Assembly (NCBI RefSeq): GCF_000003605.2
Contig: NW_003134356.1
Span: 109,126 to 141,158, forward strand
From: Saccoglossus kowalevskii
Taxonomy: Eukaryota; Hemichordata; Enteropneusta; Harrimaniidae
Direction: 5' to 3'
DNA: 32,033 nucleotides
Below are positions 1 through 11,800 of the stretch, one piece after another; the first letter of the stretch is position 1; each line of letters starts with the position of its first letter. The position numbers and the translations under genes are program-made. The notes beneath the pieces are model-generated. The model was not told the origin of the DNA. It searched no databases and saw nothing but the letters and a program-made list of their open reading frames with translations.

Positions 1-440
1 TGTGGACCTCTCTCAAATTTGTTCATTTCGTGATGATATCTTCAATTCTCTAATTTTGGTGAATATTTTTGTAATTTTTCGTAAAAAGTGATATTTTCGA
101 CTTCTTGTTGAAAACTGTAAGTCCGATTGCTTTGATATTACATATATAGGTACTACATGTGGACCTCTCTCAGATTTGTTTGTTTTGTGATGATATCTTC
201 AATTCTCTATTTATTTTGGTGAATATTTTTGTAATTTTTGGTAAAAAGTGATATTTTCGACTTCTTGTTAAAAACCGCAAGTCCAATTGCTTTGATATTA
301 CATATATAGGTACTACATGTGGACCTCTCTCAGAATTGTTCATTTTGTAATGATATCTTTAATTCTCTTTAAAACTGTAAGTCCGATTGCTTTGATACTA
401 TTCATATTGTTCATTTTCTAATGATGTCTTCAGTGCTTTA
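1..440. repeat. tandem repeat, about 157-160 bp unit
   Basis: Copies start at 1 (cut by the window edge or complete), 158 and 318, each opening TGTGGACCTCTCTCA and ending with a TTTGATATTACATATATAGG-type stretch. The third copy carries an internal deletion of about 70 bp and runs into a decayed fourth start near 405. The array probably continues to the left of the window. Confidence 0.85.
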
Positions 441-545
441 ATTGAAATGTACATTGCTAACAGCGGAGCTATCTCAGCCGATAGGCTGCTTGTTTATATT
501 TTCCATAACTGATTTAAAACGCCAATTTTGACTGATAACTAAACC

Positions 546-662
546 AAATTTGTTTACAATATCAAGTTCCTTTCATTCAATGAAAAGGCCCCCAACTAAA
601 TTTGTTTACAATATCAAGTTCCTTTCATTCAATGAAAAGGCCCCCAACTAAATTTGTTTACT
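546..662. repeat. 52-bp direct duplication
   Basis: Two identical 52-bp units (546-597, 598-649) and the first bases of a third. They include CCTTTCATTCAATGAAAAGG, which is itself a near-palindrome. The identity suggests a recent slippage event or an assembly duplication. Confidence 0.9.
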
Positions 663-2570
663 TATAATTTCCCACATCGTCATATTGGGTTTGGAGTTGA
701 GTTGAGTTACCTTGGACCCTTCATCTTACCCAACGCTGTGTTCATAATAGTTTTAATCAAATGGCAAGAACGGGAATTGTGCTTGATAACGGACGAGACG
801 CAGCAATGCTTTGTTACCTAGAGCACTGCCCAGGTATCGTCAGACAGTGTGCCACAAATCGTATGCGTGTACGTCAGTTAAATCTTATTGGTTATAGAAC
901 AATTACCGAAATCATCGGAATCTGATGATTTTGTATTTATTTTGAAATTACATTTTTATTATCTTTATTATATTTATTTTCCAGATGTTCTGAAAAGCTG
1001 CATTTGACCTTCCTTTTAGTATTTGTACACCGATGCATTAATGACGACTGACTGTGTCTACATCGAATGTTCACACGTGTAAAAGTTTAATGATAATCTT
1101 GTGAAATTGACCTCTGTGAAAATATGTCAGAAGCAGCATGGCCATGAGCCTCAGGTATTCAACGACTTTTCGATAATGTGAAGGCGTGCGTCACATTTCC
1201 ATGAAACCATGGCAACGTTATTCTGCAAAAAAAGAAGTTAGTAAGTAAATTCACCCGATTGAGGTTTAGGCTTTTCATAATCTCTGAATCTCCATACTTT
1301 ATCCTGTTGATATTTCTATTCTTTAATCCGTAGAATTTTGCGAAACCACCTACCTTGTTTTCAAATAAAGAACTATTCACATTCATCTGCAATGACATTT
1401 TGTTTTCACCTACAGTTCTTCTGCCTGTAGTTTTGTCATTAATTAAATTCGCAACTAATAACTGACTTCATACCAGGCTTTGAAAATGCGCATGCGTCGT
1501 ATTAAATAATTTCTACGTACTATTAATTCTAAATTCTTGCACGTATATGTAGTTCGTTATATCATAAATCTAAATATTATGTACTGCAAAACAGCCTTTT
1601 TAGTTTACAATGAAACCTTACTTGCATTGACCATTGATCATCGTTTATGAGCCAGTCGACACGACGACCCGAGTAGTACACAGGTAACATTTGATTACAC
1701 AAGCTTGAAAGAAAAGATTACGTCCAATAAAAGTCATGCGCTTCTGTGTCTCAACTGTGTATAAGGACGTCGTCCACATTGTAGTCGATATTGATTTGTT
1801 TTGTGATTGATCAGGAGTAAAAGTATTTGTTTTCACTGACGAACGACTACTCATTAATCAGAATTGTATATTTGGACGATATTGCTTACACCCGTCTATG
1901 TCATTGTGACTAACATGTTCCCACTCAGTGAGTTCGTCAACGAAAAATTGCGTCTTGTATTCTATGTGAATCTTTACAACATATGTACATTTCTTTGCAC
2001 TTCAAGTTGGTAGCTCTGTTGTCATGCCGACGCCCTTCCTATGTGTTTTACACACATATGTAAATATAGGGATTCTGGATTGCCAAACTTCAATTTGTTT
2101 GAAATTGTTTTATATTTGTCAATAAATATTGACTTTATCATCTGCGTGAATTATCCAGTTCTCTGATTGGCTGTTACTTAAATCTCGCGTTATACATTCG
2201 GCATTCTAACTGAATAGGGCAGCATGTAATAAACATTTGGTTCTTTCTCGTAATCTTACCCATCTATACCTTTGGGCGATATATGCATATGTGTCTAAAT
2301 ATAATTCTTCCTGTCCACTCAATCCCACGCATCCTTTTAGTTTTAATGGTAATGAACTGTTGACATCTTTGATGAAGTCCTTCCCTATCATTTACCTTGA
2401 AACAAGGCGTAATTGATAGGTTTCATCTAAAAGTCTATTAAAATCCCCCACCAAGTACTGACACTATTAAAACATTCAAATGACCTTCCAATTTATTTGT
2501 CTTTATAGCCCCAAGTGTCGAAAAATTATTATTTCATAAATGTTTGTCGTTCAGTTACGGCGCCGTTCGT
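663..2570. other. gene-free flank
   Basis: AT-rich, with only short open frames of random look and no splice-linked coding signal on either strand. I see no RNA gene here. Confidence 0.5.
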
Positions 2571-2623
2571 TCACCAAACAACGCATTTTGTGAGAGACTA
2601 CACATATCACTGTATGCACGAAG
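2571..2623. repeat. isolated copy of the 52-bp satellite unit
   Basis: It reads CACCAAACAACGC followed by TGTGAGAGACTACACATATC, closely matching the units of the array at 3071-3336 about 450 bp downstream. It lies alone, just upstream of a GC-rich MITE. Confidence 0.75.
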
Positions 2624-2706
2624 ATGTATTGGTACCAGAACATGAAATTTGTGAAGAAAATTTACTGAAGTAGACTTGGATTGCAAATACCTGATGGAGC
2701 TTGTTT

Positions 2707-2839
2707 TTAAAGCGCGGTGGTCGTCGCGCAGCGCGTGTTGGAATTTTATGTAAATAAACAATGTATTTCACACGCGTTGCATACGTCGCTACGAGTCCCA
2801 TATCGAACAGGACGCAGCACGACGACTGCCGCCCTTTAA
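2707..2839. mobile_element. MITE family 1, copy 1 (TTAA-ended, GC-rich)
   Basis: It begins TTAAAGCGCGGTGGTCGTCG and ends GCCGCCCTTTAA, with imperfect terminal inverted repeats of about 25-30 bp. A second copy lies at 22905-23028 and shares the core (AACGTATTTCACACGCGTTG-like and GAGTCCCATATCGAACAGGA). The GC-rich ends contrast sharply with the AT-rich surroundings. TTAA at both ends fits a TTAA-targeting transposase, but the parent element is not identified. Confidence 0.8.
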
Positions 2840-3070
2840 GGGACTAGGGATTGTGGCTTTGTGGAAGGAGACAGGAGCGGTAGTAACCGTGGACAATACT
2901 TAATAAGTAAAACTGTCAGTTGAATAAAGCAATGGATATAAAATACATGAAAAGGAAAAGTATAAAATATATTTGTCATAGTAAGAACTACAACGTCTTA
3001 GTAGATATTGAAATTTTATTACAGTCATTACCATACTTTGGTAATGAGAGCATCCATTAAACATATAGCT

Positions 3071-3336
3071 GCGTGCGACCCGCACCAAATAACGCGTGGT
3101 GTGAGAGACTAAACATACCACTGCGTGCGACCCACACTAAATAAGGCGTGATGTGAGTGACTACACATATCACTGTGCGGGACCCACACCAAATAACGCG
3201 TGATGTGAGAGACTACTCATATCACTGCGCGCGACCCACACCAAATAACGTGTGATGTGAGTGACTACACATACCACTGCGCGCGAGCCACACCAAATGA
3301 CGCGTGATGTGAGTGGCTACACATATCACTGCGCGC
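3071..3336. repeat. 52-bp tandem satellite, 5 units
   Basis: The GACCCACACCAAATAACGCG core recurs at exact 52-bp steps (the G of GACC or its equivalent at 3077, 3129, 3181, 3233, 3285). The units differ by a few substitutions and no length changes. The array is not a CRISPR: there are no unique spacers. Confidence 0.92.
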
Positions 3337-5133
3337 AAATCATACAAATACATTATTGTGTGTCTGTGTCATTTCCAGAGATGACAAACAGGCAATCAAG
3401 ATAATGGCCTTAGGTTTTATTGTTTAGCGTACCCCACTCCGAGTGTTACTGTGTACACTACTATCGACTGTTGTTGATTCATGTTCTAATTTCTATTTTT
3501 AAGTTAACAAAAAATATGCGCTACATATGATGTAATAAATTTTAAAATGTAATTTGGAATGAATTACAGTTATACGGAAAATAGTTTTGCCGTAGTTTTT
3601 AATGTTGAGAAATTATATATTATCATGTTAATTGTATGATAATGAGCATGCGTAAACCGATCGTGGGCGAGCGAGTGAAAAACCTTATGCACCATTTTGG
3701 TGCTGAAAACCAGTCAGGATAGTGGTGCAGAAATGCAGACAATCATATGGGAATACTTTACACAGTCTAACAATTGTCAGTGAATTATGTATCGCTTCTC
3801 CAAAAGATATGGGTTAACTGGTCAAACTTCTATATTGCCATACCCCTAAACATCGGCCATTTCGAGAAAGCATGTGTAATAATTTTAAATTTGAGAAGAC
3901 TGTAATTTAAAATCATTACAGACTACGCCTGTTTTAGAAATTCCAGCCTTCGTTTTTATAAGATTCTAAGTTTAGTAATAATACTCACTACCAACAACCA
4001 TTTAATGAACGTGTAGGAAATGTGCCCGGCCCATTTCGTCCAAATGCATATGCGATTTGAATCCAGAGGGCATGCGTGTTCCGATGAAATTAGTTAGCTC
4101 ATTATTTCCTTAGAATGTTTTTGTGTTACATCAGATTCATACATGCTTTATCAACATGGAAATACGTTCAATATAACCGCAAAATTTTAGCTACTAGTAT
4201 TAAACTACATGTATTATTAGAATTTAGAAAAGACATTACTCACTCTTGTATAATCCTTGTTTCAACCCAGCTGACTCCTTTGAATGGAAAGGCTAATAGG
4301 CTAGAAGCTAATTTATCGTTTGTATTAACTAACAACTATTAAAACATGTTTCTAACACTGAACTAAGGGTACTTTTGTAAACAAAGTTGTCTTGGTGGAA
4401 ATTATGGTCACAAAACATTCCCCAACTGGGGAATTTAATGCAAAGTAAAAAGAATACGAAATGCGAGGCTTTGGTACCTGAAATGTCATCTCCACTAGAC
4501 ATCTCCATTAGACAACCATGGATTAATTGGATATGGGACCCAACACTAGTGTTTTTTGCCTCTCCATGCTATGTCGCACAGGTTGCCCACACACCAGCTG
4601 GCTAGGGACCAGCAGGCCCAGATGGTTAGGACCTTTTGTCTTCTGCAACCTTTGAAAATGTTATTGATAGATTCACTTGACAAAGGCCAGTGAGTTGGCC
4701 AGAGCCTTGACCTGGTGTATTGCAGGTTGAGAACATCCGTCTCTGTGTGTAACTTGTACAAGGTTGCTGTTTAGAGTAAATCTTTTTGTGGATCAGATCC
4801 ACAGAAATAGTAAAAACATCTTCTACTGGGGGACTTAAAGGTCGCCTGTCATGGAACTCTCCCCATGCGTGTTCCTGAGGTCCGGTAATGTTGCTAGACA
4901 CTAATATAAGGTAGTTTGATTTTTGTGTTATATGTTATATGCATCAACAACATTTTATCTGTTGTGCTCGCTGTTCTAGCACCCAAATCAGGTCTACTCA
5001 AAAGGTAGCTTTACTTCCATGACACTCAGTTCTTCACTCAGAAAGGTAGTGGGCGCCACATGTAAAGTAGAATGTGCTCACTCCTTTTGAAACACCTGCC
5101 ACCCTTTCATGTTTACCATGGAGGTCCATATAT
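3337..5133. other. gene-free flank
   Basis: Nothing convincing in either strand. Short open frames at 4115-4905 overlap each other and show no known domain. Confidence 0.45.
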
Positions 5134-5637
5134 ATGTCTCTTACCGATTTGACATCCTGTGATGTACATGTTTTTGCTTTTGCATTGTTGGTTGCGACTT
5201 TCTTCGTAGGACTGTGCAGTAGTGTGCATTTTAGACAGTTCGTTTGTTTTGTGGATTATTTGCATTTAACTTTGTACTGTGGTGTATCTTCCAGTTCACA
5301 ACTAGAAATGGAACTATCCTCGACCACGACCACCCAATCCACAAGTATCCTAGGAACTCCCGCAAACATTGTCGGTTACTTGCCTGTACTTGTGAAGGCC
5401 TGTGTTCCATCCAAGCTACCTTTTGTTTGCCACCCTGAGACTTTCTGTTTCAGTTTTCAAATGCTTCTGCATTGGATGATAGCCTTGATTCCAGGTACAT
5501 TCCTAATATCGGCTGTCTTGGTATTATTTCTCAGTGTTGTATGCTGTCTTAAAAGTGCTGTTCCAAACGTAGTCGGCCATTTTCTGTCACAGTATACTAA
5601 GGGATATTGGTACTTGGAAACTGGTTGTCCTGGCTAG
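5134..5637 (+). CDS. doubtful ORF of 167 codons, not recognised
   Basis: The longest open frame in the 5' flank. Counted from the first true ATG (5134) it is 167 residues; the frame stays open upstream to 5074 without an ATG. It has two hydrophobic stretches that could span a membrane (roughly residues 11-29 and 108-139), many Leu/Val/Cys/Phe, and an STTTTQSTS low-complexity patch. No domain is recognised and no splice partner is evident. The minus strand of the same area has short broken coding-like pieces, so this may be the antisense shadow of a decayed element. Confidence 0.15.
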   Translation: MSLTDLTSCDVHVFAFALLVATFFVGLCSSVHFRQFVCFVDYLHLTLYCGVSSSSQLEMELSSTTTTQSTSILGTPANIVGYLPVLVKACVPSKLPFVCHPETFCFSFQMLLHWMIALIPGTFLISAVLVLFLSVVCCLKSAVPNVVGHFLSQYTKGYWYLETGCPG

Positions 5638-8316
5638 TTGGTGAACACTTTGTATGGCCGCCTTTAGGTCAACGTAAATAGCATATGATGCAGAAATCAT
5701 GCCAATCTCGTAAGATGGTGCCTTGAAAGTCGCTTGGACTGATTATCTGGGATGTGGTGCAGCTAAAAACCTCTTTTCATAAATAGTGATACTTCTGGGT
5801 TTATCAACAGTATTCTGGGTGTGACTCTTATGACTCTTATAAACGCAAGCAGAGAAGGTGCACAGGTGCAGGTACCACAATGTTGTTACATTCTAGCCCA
5901 GGAATAGAAAAATCTGTTTCACAACTGACAAAGCTTTTGCTCTATTCCGTCCCTGACACTTTTACAACTCTCAAGGGTTGTTCCGTCGCACGTCTCTGCC
6001 AAATTGAAAAACAACTTGTGAATCAATGAATTCCTTCTTCTTGTCGACAGTATCATTCCCAGCATTCTCATGTGTTTTTGGTTTTCCACTCCTAGCCATG
6101 CTGTATTGCGCTACATTTCAATCTCATCGATATTTATGCAATGGGACAACTCTGTTTAGTATGCAATGCCGCTCGGTGCCTCTTATTCAGTGTGTCTTGG
6201 GGTAAAAGCTTCGGTTTGAATGAACTATTTGTTCATCTGATGAAATTGCTTCAGAGACTTGTAAGCGTATCTGATAATTCAGACGCAGAATTCCCCTGTA
6301 CATGAAACGAATTGACGCGCTTAGTAGGATTGCTAGAACCGTGTTTCTTAGACTTGATGTTTTGTCATTTATTAATAGGTTTTATTATTTTTTTTCTCAG
6401 AGGAAGGGACTAGTTTTTGCAGATATCACATGTTTTTCTTTTCTGACTGTATGGTCAATGTTTCAGACACGTCAAATGGGTATCACCAATAGTTAATTCG
6501 ACCAGCCGACATTACAACACATTCTAAGAACAAAAAGCGGGTCATATTTCGATCAAGAACATATGAATTTCTGATCACTAATGATCGTTGCCAGGTTGCT
6601 ACACACAGAGAGTACCGGCCGTCATGTGTATTACAAACTTTCAGTTGCAACAATTCTCACAGAAAATGGTAATTCAACTAAAATAACTGACCATCAATGG
6701 TGGTGTAGAAGTTCCTGTTGTCTTGGAGGAGTAGCTTTCTTGTATAAAAAAAATTATAAAGACTTATTGAACAAACCAAAATTCTCTGAGTACTAATCCA
6801 AAGGAGGCTTTAGGATTAGACACTTCAAGTCTGCCAGTAAATGACAACAAATATTTTTATTTCCGAATTAAGTCCAAGATTTAAATATTTTAATATTAAT
6901 TAGTTGTAAGGTAAATATGACTGAAGTAAAACATAGTCTACTGTATTCCCGCGTACCATATATATATAAATGAATCTTCCTCGCGTACAACATATAGTCT
7001 GCTGCTTTCCCAATATATAGCCTGCTATGTATTTGGGGCAGCCTGGAAGGTAATACTATTACCTTTTCATCGGACATGTATGTAATGCAAATGACGCATG
7101 ACAGTAATGTAAATGCTCTATGCGGTGAATAATTTACACATTTTAATTACGTGCCATGTTTTTATACGGTTCATTTGCCTAGGATATAATGCATTGCCCT
7201 TGATGTTCCACTAGACCATGGTACGCTTTAATAAATCAACCATCACGATCAAAACATTAAGAGCGACTTTGAAAAACGTTTTCAATCACAGTGCTAATTT
7301 TGTTCAGTTTATAACAAATTGTGTTTGAACAGTATCTCAATATCCTAATATATTTTCCCTTCAATATAAACGCTAGCACCAGTGGTATGCCCATTCGAAA
7401 GAGACATTTTCGGGACAGATTCCACTACATAATATAACAATAAGGGCGACTGACTGTACCTCATGGAAGTATGTTAGTTATCTGTTCGCGTAACAATTAC
7501 AACAATATTCTCTTTCCGAGAGCGGCATACCCCTACCCATTCATATTATTGACTGTAATGAAATATTTTCAATATGGCAAATTTTACTTTGCAATTGTCC
7601 GCTCTAAAATTAGCAATATTTTCATTTCAACGTTAACAATAAAATAATGTATGATCTGTAATATTTTGAAATCATAATTTGTGATAAATTACAATTATAA
7701 AATATGAGAAATATGCCAATGCTTCCAACATTGATAAATAATATGTGTTCAGATATTCAAGAGATAGGCTTTGGGTTAGCATTAATAAATATGGCAGATT
7801 AGTTTATTAATAATACGATTCGAAATAAGAGATTTATTTACTCAAATCGGTAATATTGAGAGAAATCATACATTTATTTAATACGTGCAAAAAAAGTATA
7901 TGTTACGAATGCTCATTATTTAAAAATTGTAATTGAAATGAATGGATATAAGCATTCTTTTTTATTTGAATATTTAAAAGAACATAGTCCCGACCTTCTG
8001 AAAAACATCGTAAAAATCCATATTATCGCAAAGGCCAGTGATATTATATACTGGAAAATCTCAACCTAGAATGAACTCTGCGTGTGACGACGTGTGTTGA
8101 TAGTTTAATTGTGCTGTACTAAATATCCCTACGCATAATGTAAACATATATCCCGAAATACTGTGAACCATTTAAAACAGCTACATAGTATTAGCTCCAC
8201 TTTACATTAGAGATAATACAAAGCAGTTGACATCACTAGCTAGTTTTACAGTGCATGTTCTTCTCTGCAATATACGTTTACTGTAAGTAGCGCCCTCCAA
8301 TGTCGTATCGATTCCG
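5638..8316. other. gene-free flank upstream of the cyclase
   Basis: AT-rich and without a supported gene. On the minus strand a frame starting at 6099 reads MARSGKPK and stops after 42 codons at 5971; further broken pieces follow, perhaps a relic of a mobile element. Confidence 0.4.
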
Positions 8317-8324
8317 TGACGTCA
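8317..8324. promoter_or_regulatory. CRE octamer TGACGTCA, upstream of the cyclase start
   Basis: A perfect palindromic CREB/ATF site about 490 bp upstream of the proposed initiator ATG. It is one of nine exact copies in the window, so its presence alone does not prove function. Confidence 0.35.
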
Positions 8325-8370
8325 AAATGACGCATACGGGTTAAGGCAATGTCACTCAAATCGATATTGT

Positions 8371-8425
8371 GTTTGGTTGTGTAGTCGTTCGTTATTCATA
8401 GACGACTACAGATGAAAACATTATC
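8371..8425. repeat. short shared segment with inverted repeat
   Basis: It contains TGGTTGTGTAGTCGTTC and a perfect 9-bp inverted repeat TGTAGTCGT / ACGACTACA (8380-8388, 8402-8410). A related segment with TGGTTGTGTAGTAGTTC and GACGACTACA lies at about 23318-23390, and both follow a TGACGTCA site. Probably remnants of the same repeat family. Confidence 0.4.
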
Positions 8426-8811
8426 AACGCTACGAACAGTTTGCGTGTCACCAGCTCATGTCACTAATAAGTAAGGTGAATGGAACAGTAAACCCTGCTG
8501 TGTTAGCTAAGTCAACGCTCCTTGAAATTAGAATATGTTTAAGCATCTCAGCCAATCTTGACGAGGACCAAACGAAACGACAACATAATCCGATTGTGCT
8601 TGAAGCATATATAATGCAATCGGCAACACTCCGTGAAACATTAAGTTTACCGTATGTGGCCTGAGCAAATTGTCGTTTTATATTCCTATCTCGGTAGGAT
8701 GACTTTTACATAAGCAGTATATACACGGTATGACTTGTTCTCGCATTACCTAATCGCATCCGGTAATACTCAACGTTATCCTATTGAACAAGACGAAAAC
8801 CCGTCCTAAAC

Positions 8812-8814
8812 ATG
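8812..8814 (+). CDS. GUCY1B2: GUCY1B2-like exon 1: start codon only
   Basis: The ATG abuts a consensus donor, GTGAGT at 8815-8820. Exon 2 begins with TAT GGA after an acceptor AG, and H-NOX cyclases almost always begin Met-Tyr-Gly, so a preceding exon ending exactly in ATG is required. An in-frame TGA at 8785-8787 lies 24 nt upstream, so this would be the first in-frame ATG. Other ATG|GT sites upstream of exon 2 (for example near 6665 and 7219) have poorer donors. The 5' UTR boundary is not visible. The assignment rests on a three-base coding segment and is an inference. Confidence 0.6.
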
Positions 8815-11800
8815 GTGAGTAACTATCTCGGCAATGTTTTATTAACCTATGTTGTGTTTTGAAAGCCTTTTGGTGTTCGTGTATTGGGTCTGAATGTTCA
8901 GGACTTACCTGTTCAATCAGGTGTCGTTACTCCCTTAAAGTGTGCCTATACACTAAGCGGCATCGACTCATTCAATTCTCTCAGTCATGCGTGATGGCAA
9001 GCCTCATGTACTACATTATTGTATGCATTTCACACTCAGGCACGTAAATGAGAACGAGTTTCCCTGGTACATGATTTGCACAATAACAAAGCTGCCTATC
9101 AGTTAACATTTGAAATGACACGTGATATAATGGACAAACATTCAGGAAGGACTCATCACTTGTACTTGTTTAGATACTATGAATAAATTAAGACCTCTAA
9201 TTGGTTGTTCGTTGTTTACAATATGATGTAATGATTGATTATCTTGTACATTGCTTTGTGTTACATTAACCACAATTTGCGCACGTGTGGATTTACGTGT
9301 AACATTGTTGCTTGAGGGGTATATATTGTTGCGCGAGGAGTGTTTCGTTACATGAAATGCATTTTGTGGCACTAGAGGTATTGTGTTACTGAGGTGATAT
9401 TTCGTCAAATTAGGGATACTTCTTCACAAAGCGGGTACTTTGACACATGATGAGTGTTTTGAAAAACCCGTGAGTATATTAGGTTTTTTACATTTTGTTA
9501 CTGAGGAGATGTTTTTCATATTGGGGTATTGAAGGAATATTTTGTCACATTAAGGGTACTTTGTTACTGAGAGGATATTCTGACATATTAGAGATACTTT
9601 GTTACTCAGGAGATATTTTGAAACATTGGGGCACTTTGCTACTGGGGAATTTTTTGACATATTTGGGATACATTGTTACTGAGGGGATATTTTGACATAT
9701 TGGGGTACTTTGCTACTGGGGAATTATTTGACATATTTGGGATACATTGTTACTGAGGGGATATTTTGACATATTGGGGTACTTTGCTACTGGGGAATTA
9801 TTTGACATATTTGGGATACATTGTTACTGAGGGGATATTTTGACACATTGGGGTACTTTGCTACTGGGGAATATTTTGACATAATTGGGATACATTGTTA
9901 CTGCGGGGATATTTTGACACATCGCAGTACTTCGTAACTTGAGGAATACTTTTTTACTGAGTGATATATTGACATATTAAGGTACTTTTTTACTGAGGGA
10001 TATTTTGACATATTAAGGTACTTTTTTACTGAGGGATATTTTGACATATTAAGGTACTTTTTTACTGAGGGATATTTTGACGCAATAGGGTACACATTAG
10101 TGAGGGGATATTTTGACACAAATGAGAAATATTTTGTAGTATTAAAGAGATATGCCTATGATGTGCTAGTATTACCTGTTGAAACAACGAAGTAGGTGAT
10201 TACAACTCCTGGATTTTCGCGCTATAGCCGAGAAAAAAGGTACGAATTCATCAGTTGTGACAACGTCACTTTTAAAATCATACACTCGTAACGCCAATTG
10301 TAATCATTACACACACAAGTTTGAAAGAAGAGTTTGATTCATATTGTCGGCAAGGACACACAGTCAATACATTAGTGCTATTTTGACACACCCGGTATCT
10401 AACTACTTTATAATCTACTCTTATCGTGTATGAACATTGACATCACAGCAGCTGTTTCAGAGGACAAAGTAATACCAAACAACGGTGTTCTATCTAATCA
10501 TGCTGTCCGGTTTTCAAGAGTGAAAGTAACCCCCTAATTACGATGTAAATCAAATGTGGAAAAGTATTGTGGCAAAAATGCACTCTAAAATTGGATGGAA
10601 ACCGTACAAAAATAAACATGTCGACAAGAATGATGGCACTTATATTGTCGGTAAAGTCGTATAGAGAAACCGTAGATTGTCAGTGTAAGCATTAAGTGGG
10701 TCATTTATCTAACATGTGTTAATGGTCGGCATGCTGTCATAGTTCCCATCCAAGAGTGGTACAATCGTTGCTGTAACCACAGTGAGCTCTACTCATATGA
10801 TATACTATGCAATCAATTATGTCTAAAACACGTATTTTCAGTTTATGACTATATTTTAATAATTATCGATTATTGCTGCATGACAAGAACTAGGTTGAAC
10901 ACCAGGAATAGGATTTGATTAAAGCGGTGAGGTATATCACCATTCGTGTAAAACTCATTGTTTATTACACGTGCCTTAATGTAAGAATATGCAAATTCGG
11001 ACAGTGAAGTTTTTATTCAAATGAATAAGATTTTTTTTATTCGTGATGAAAACGAACCTGACCATTTACTTCATATAATTATCTTCTTTTCGACAAAATT
11101 CAATGAAAAGTGAGAATCAAATGAGCCGTTGTTATGTAAATACGGCAAGTGAATTCCGTGTGAACTAAATTCTCATATTCCACTTGAATGCTATCAACGC
11201 AACTCTTGATTGTGTCATAATTCATCTTTCCCATTTTGTTGTCGCGGAGTTTTAAAGAGTGGGAGTTATCATCTGCGCACGCGTCAGATGACCATAGCGT
11301 GTCATTGTTTATAAACAAGCGTCTACCCATGAGCCTTTACGTTTTTATTGTCACTTAAGACTTAATTTCCGCGCGTGCGCAGGTGACGACCCTCCCGCTT
11401 TAATGTGAGATGCGGCGACGCTATTGGCCAGAATGTTTGAATGACACACGTGGAACTACGTGAATAGGTGAGTAGGCCTCAGACGCAAAATGGCCGCAGA
11501 GATCTCATTGACAACGATGAAGTCACGTGACTTTTTTTACCAATCAAATACTGTTCTCTATTCTCTCCGTCACCGCATCCACAGTTCTTCTGATTCACGT
11601 ACCCATGATATAACAGTTGACGCGAGCGGGGGAGATTTAGACGGCCATTCTATTAAATGTAAGGTTTGTTCTGAATTGCCTTTATACAGTATGGACTTAT
11701 ACATGTGTGTATACGGACACTCGTCACCGAGAAATACGGAGAAGAGACTTGGGACAAAATAGTGTGAGTATAACATTTTATTAGACAACTGTCACCGTAA

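Noticed and set aside
3071-3336. CRISPR-like array
   Set aside because: The whole 52-bp unit repeats with no unique spacers, and the genome is eukaryotic.
8606-8616. TATA-like box CATATATAATG upstream of exon 1
   Set aside because: Such strings are frequent in this AT-rich DNA and no transcription start can be placed.
8458-8664. 68-codon ORF just upstream of the start-codon exon
   Set aside because: No domain or homology seen; at most an upstream ORF if the 5' UTR extends this far, which cannot be told.
9898-10119. Repetitive minus-strand ORF ([11 protein letters not shown])
   Set aside because: Product of the 36-bp minisatellite.
11490-11762. 90-codon ATG frame starting MAAEIS
   Set aside because: It overlaps exon 2 of the cyclase in a different frame and has no recognisable domain; exon 2 in the right frame explains the conserved sequence.
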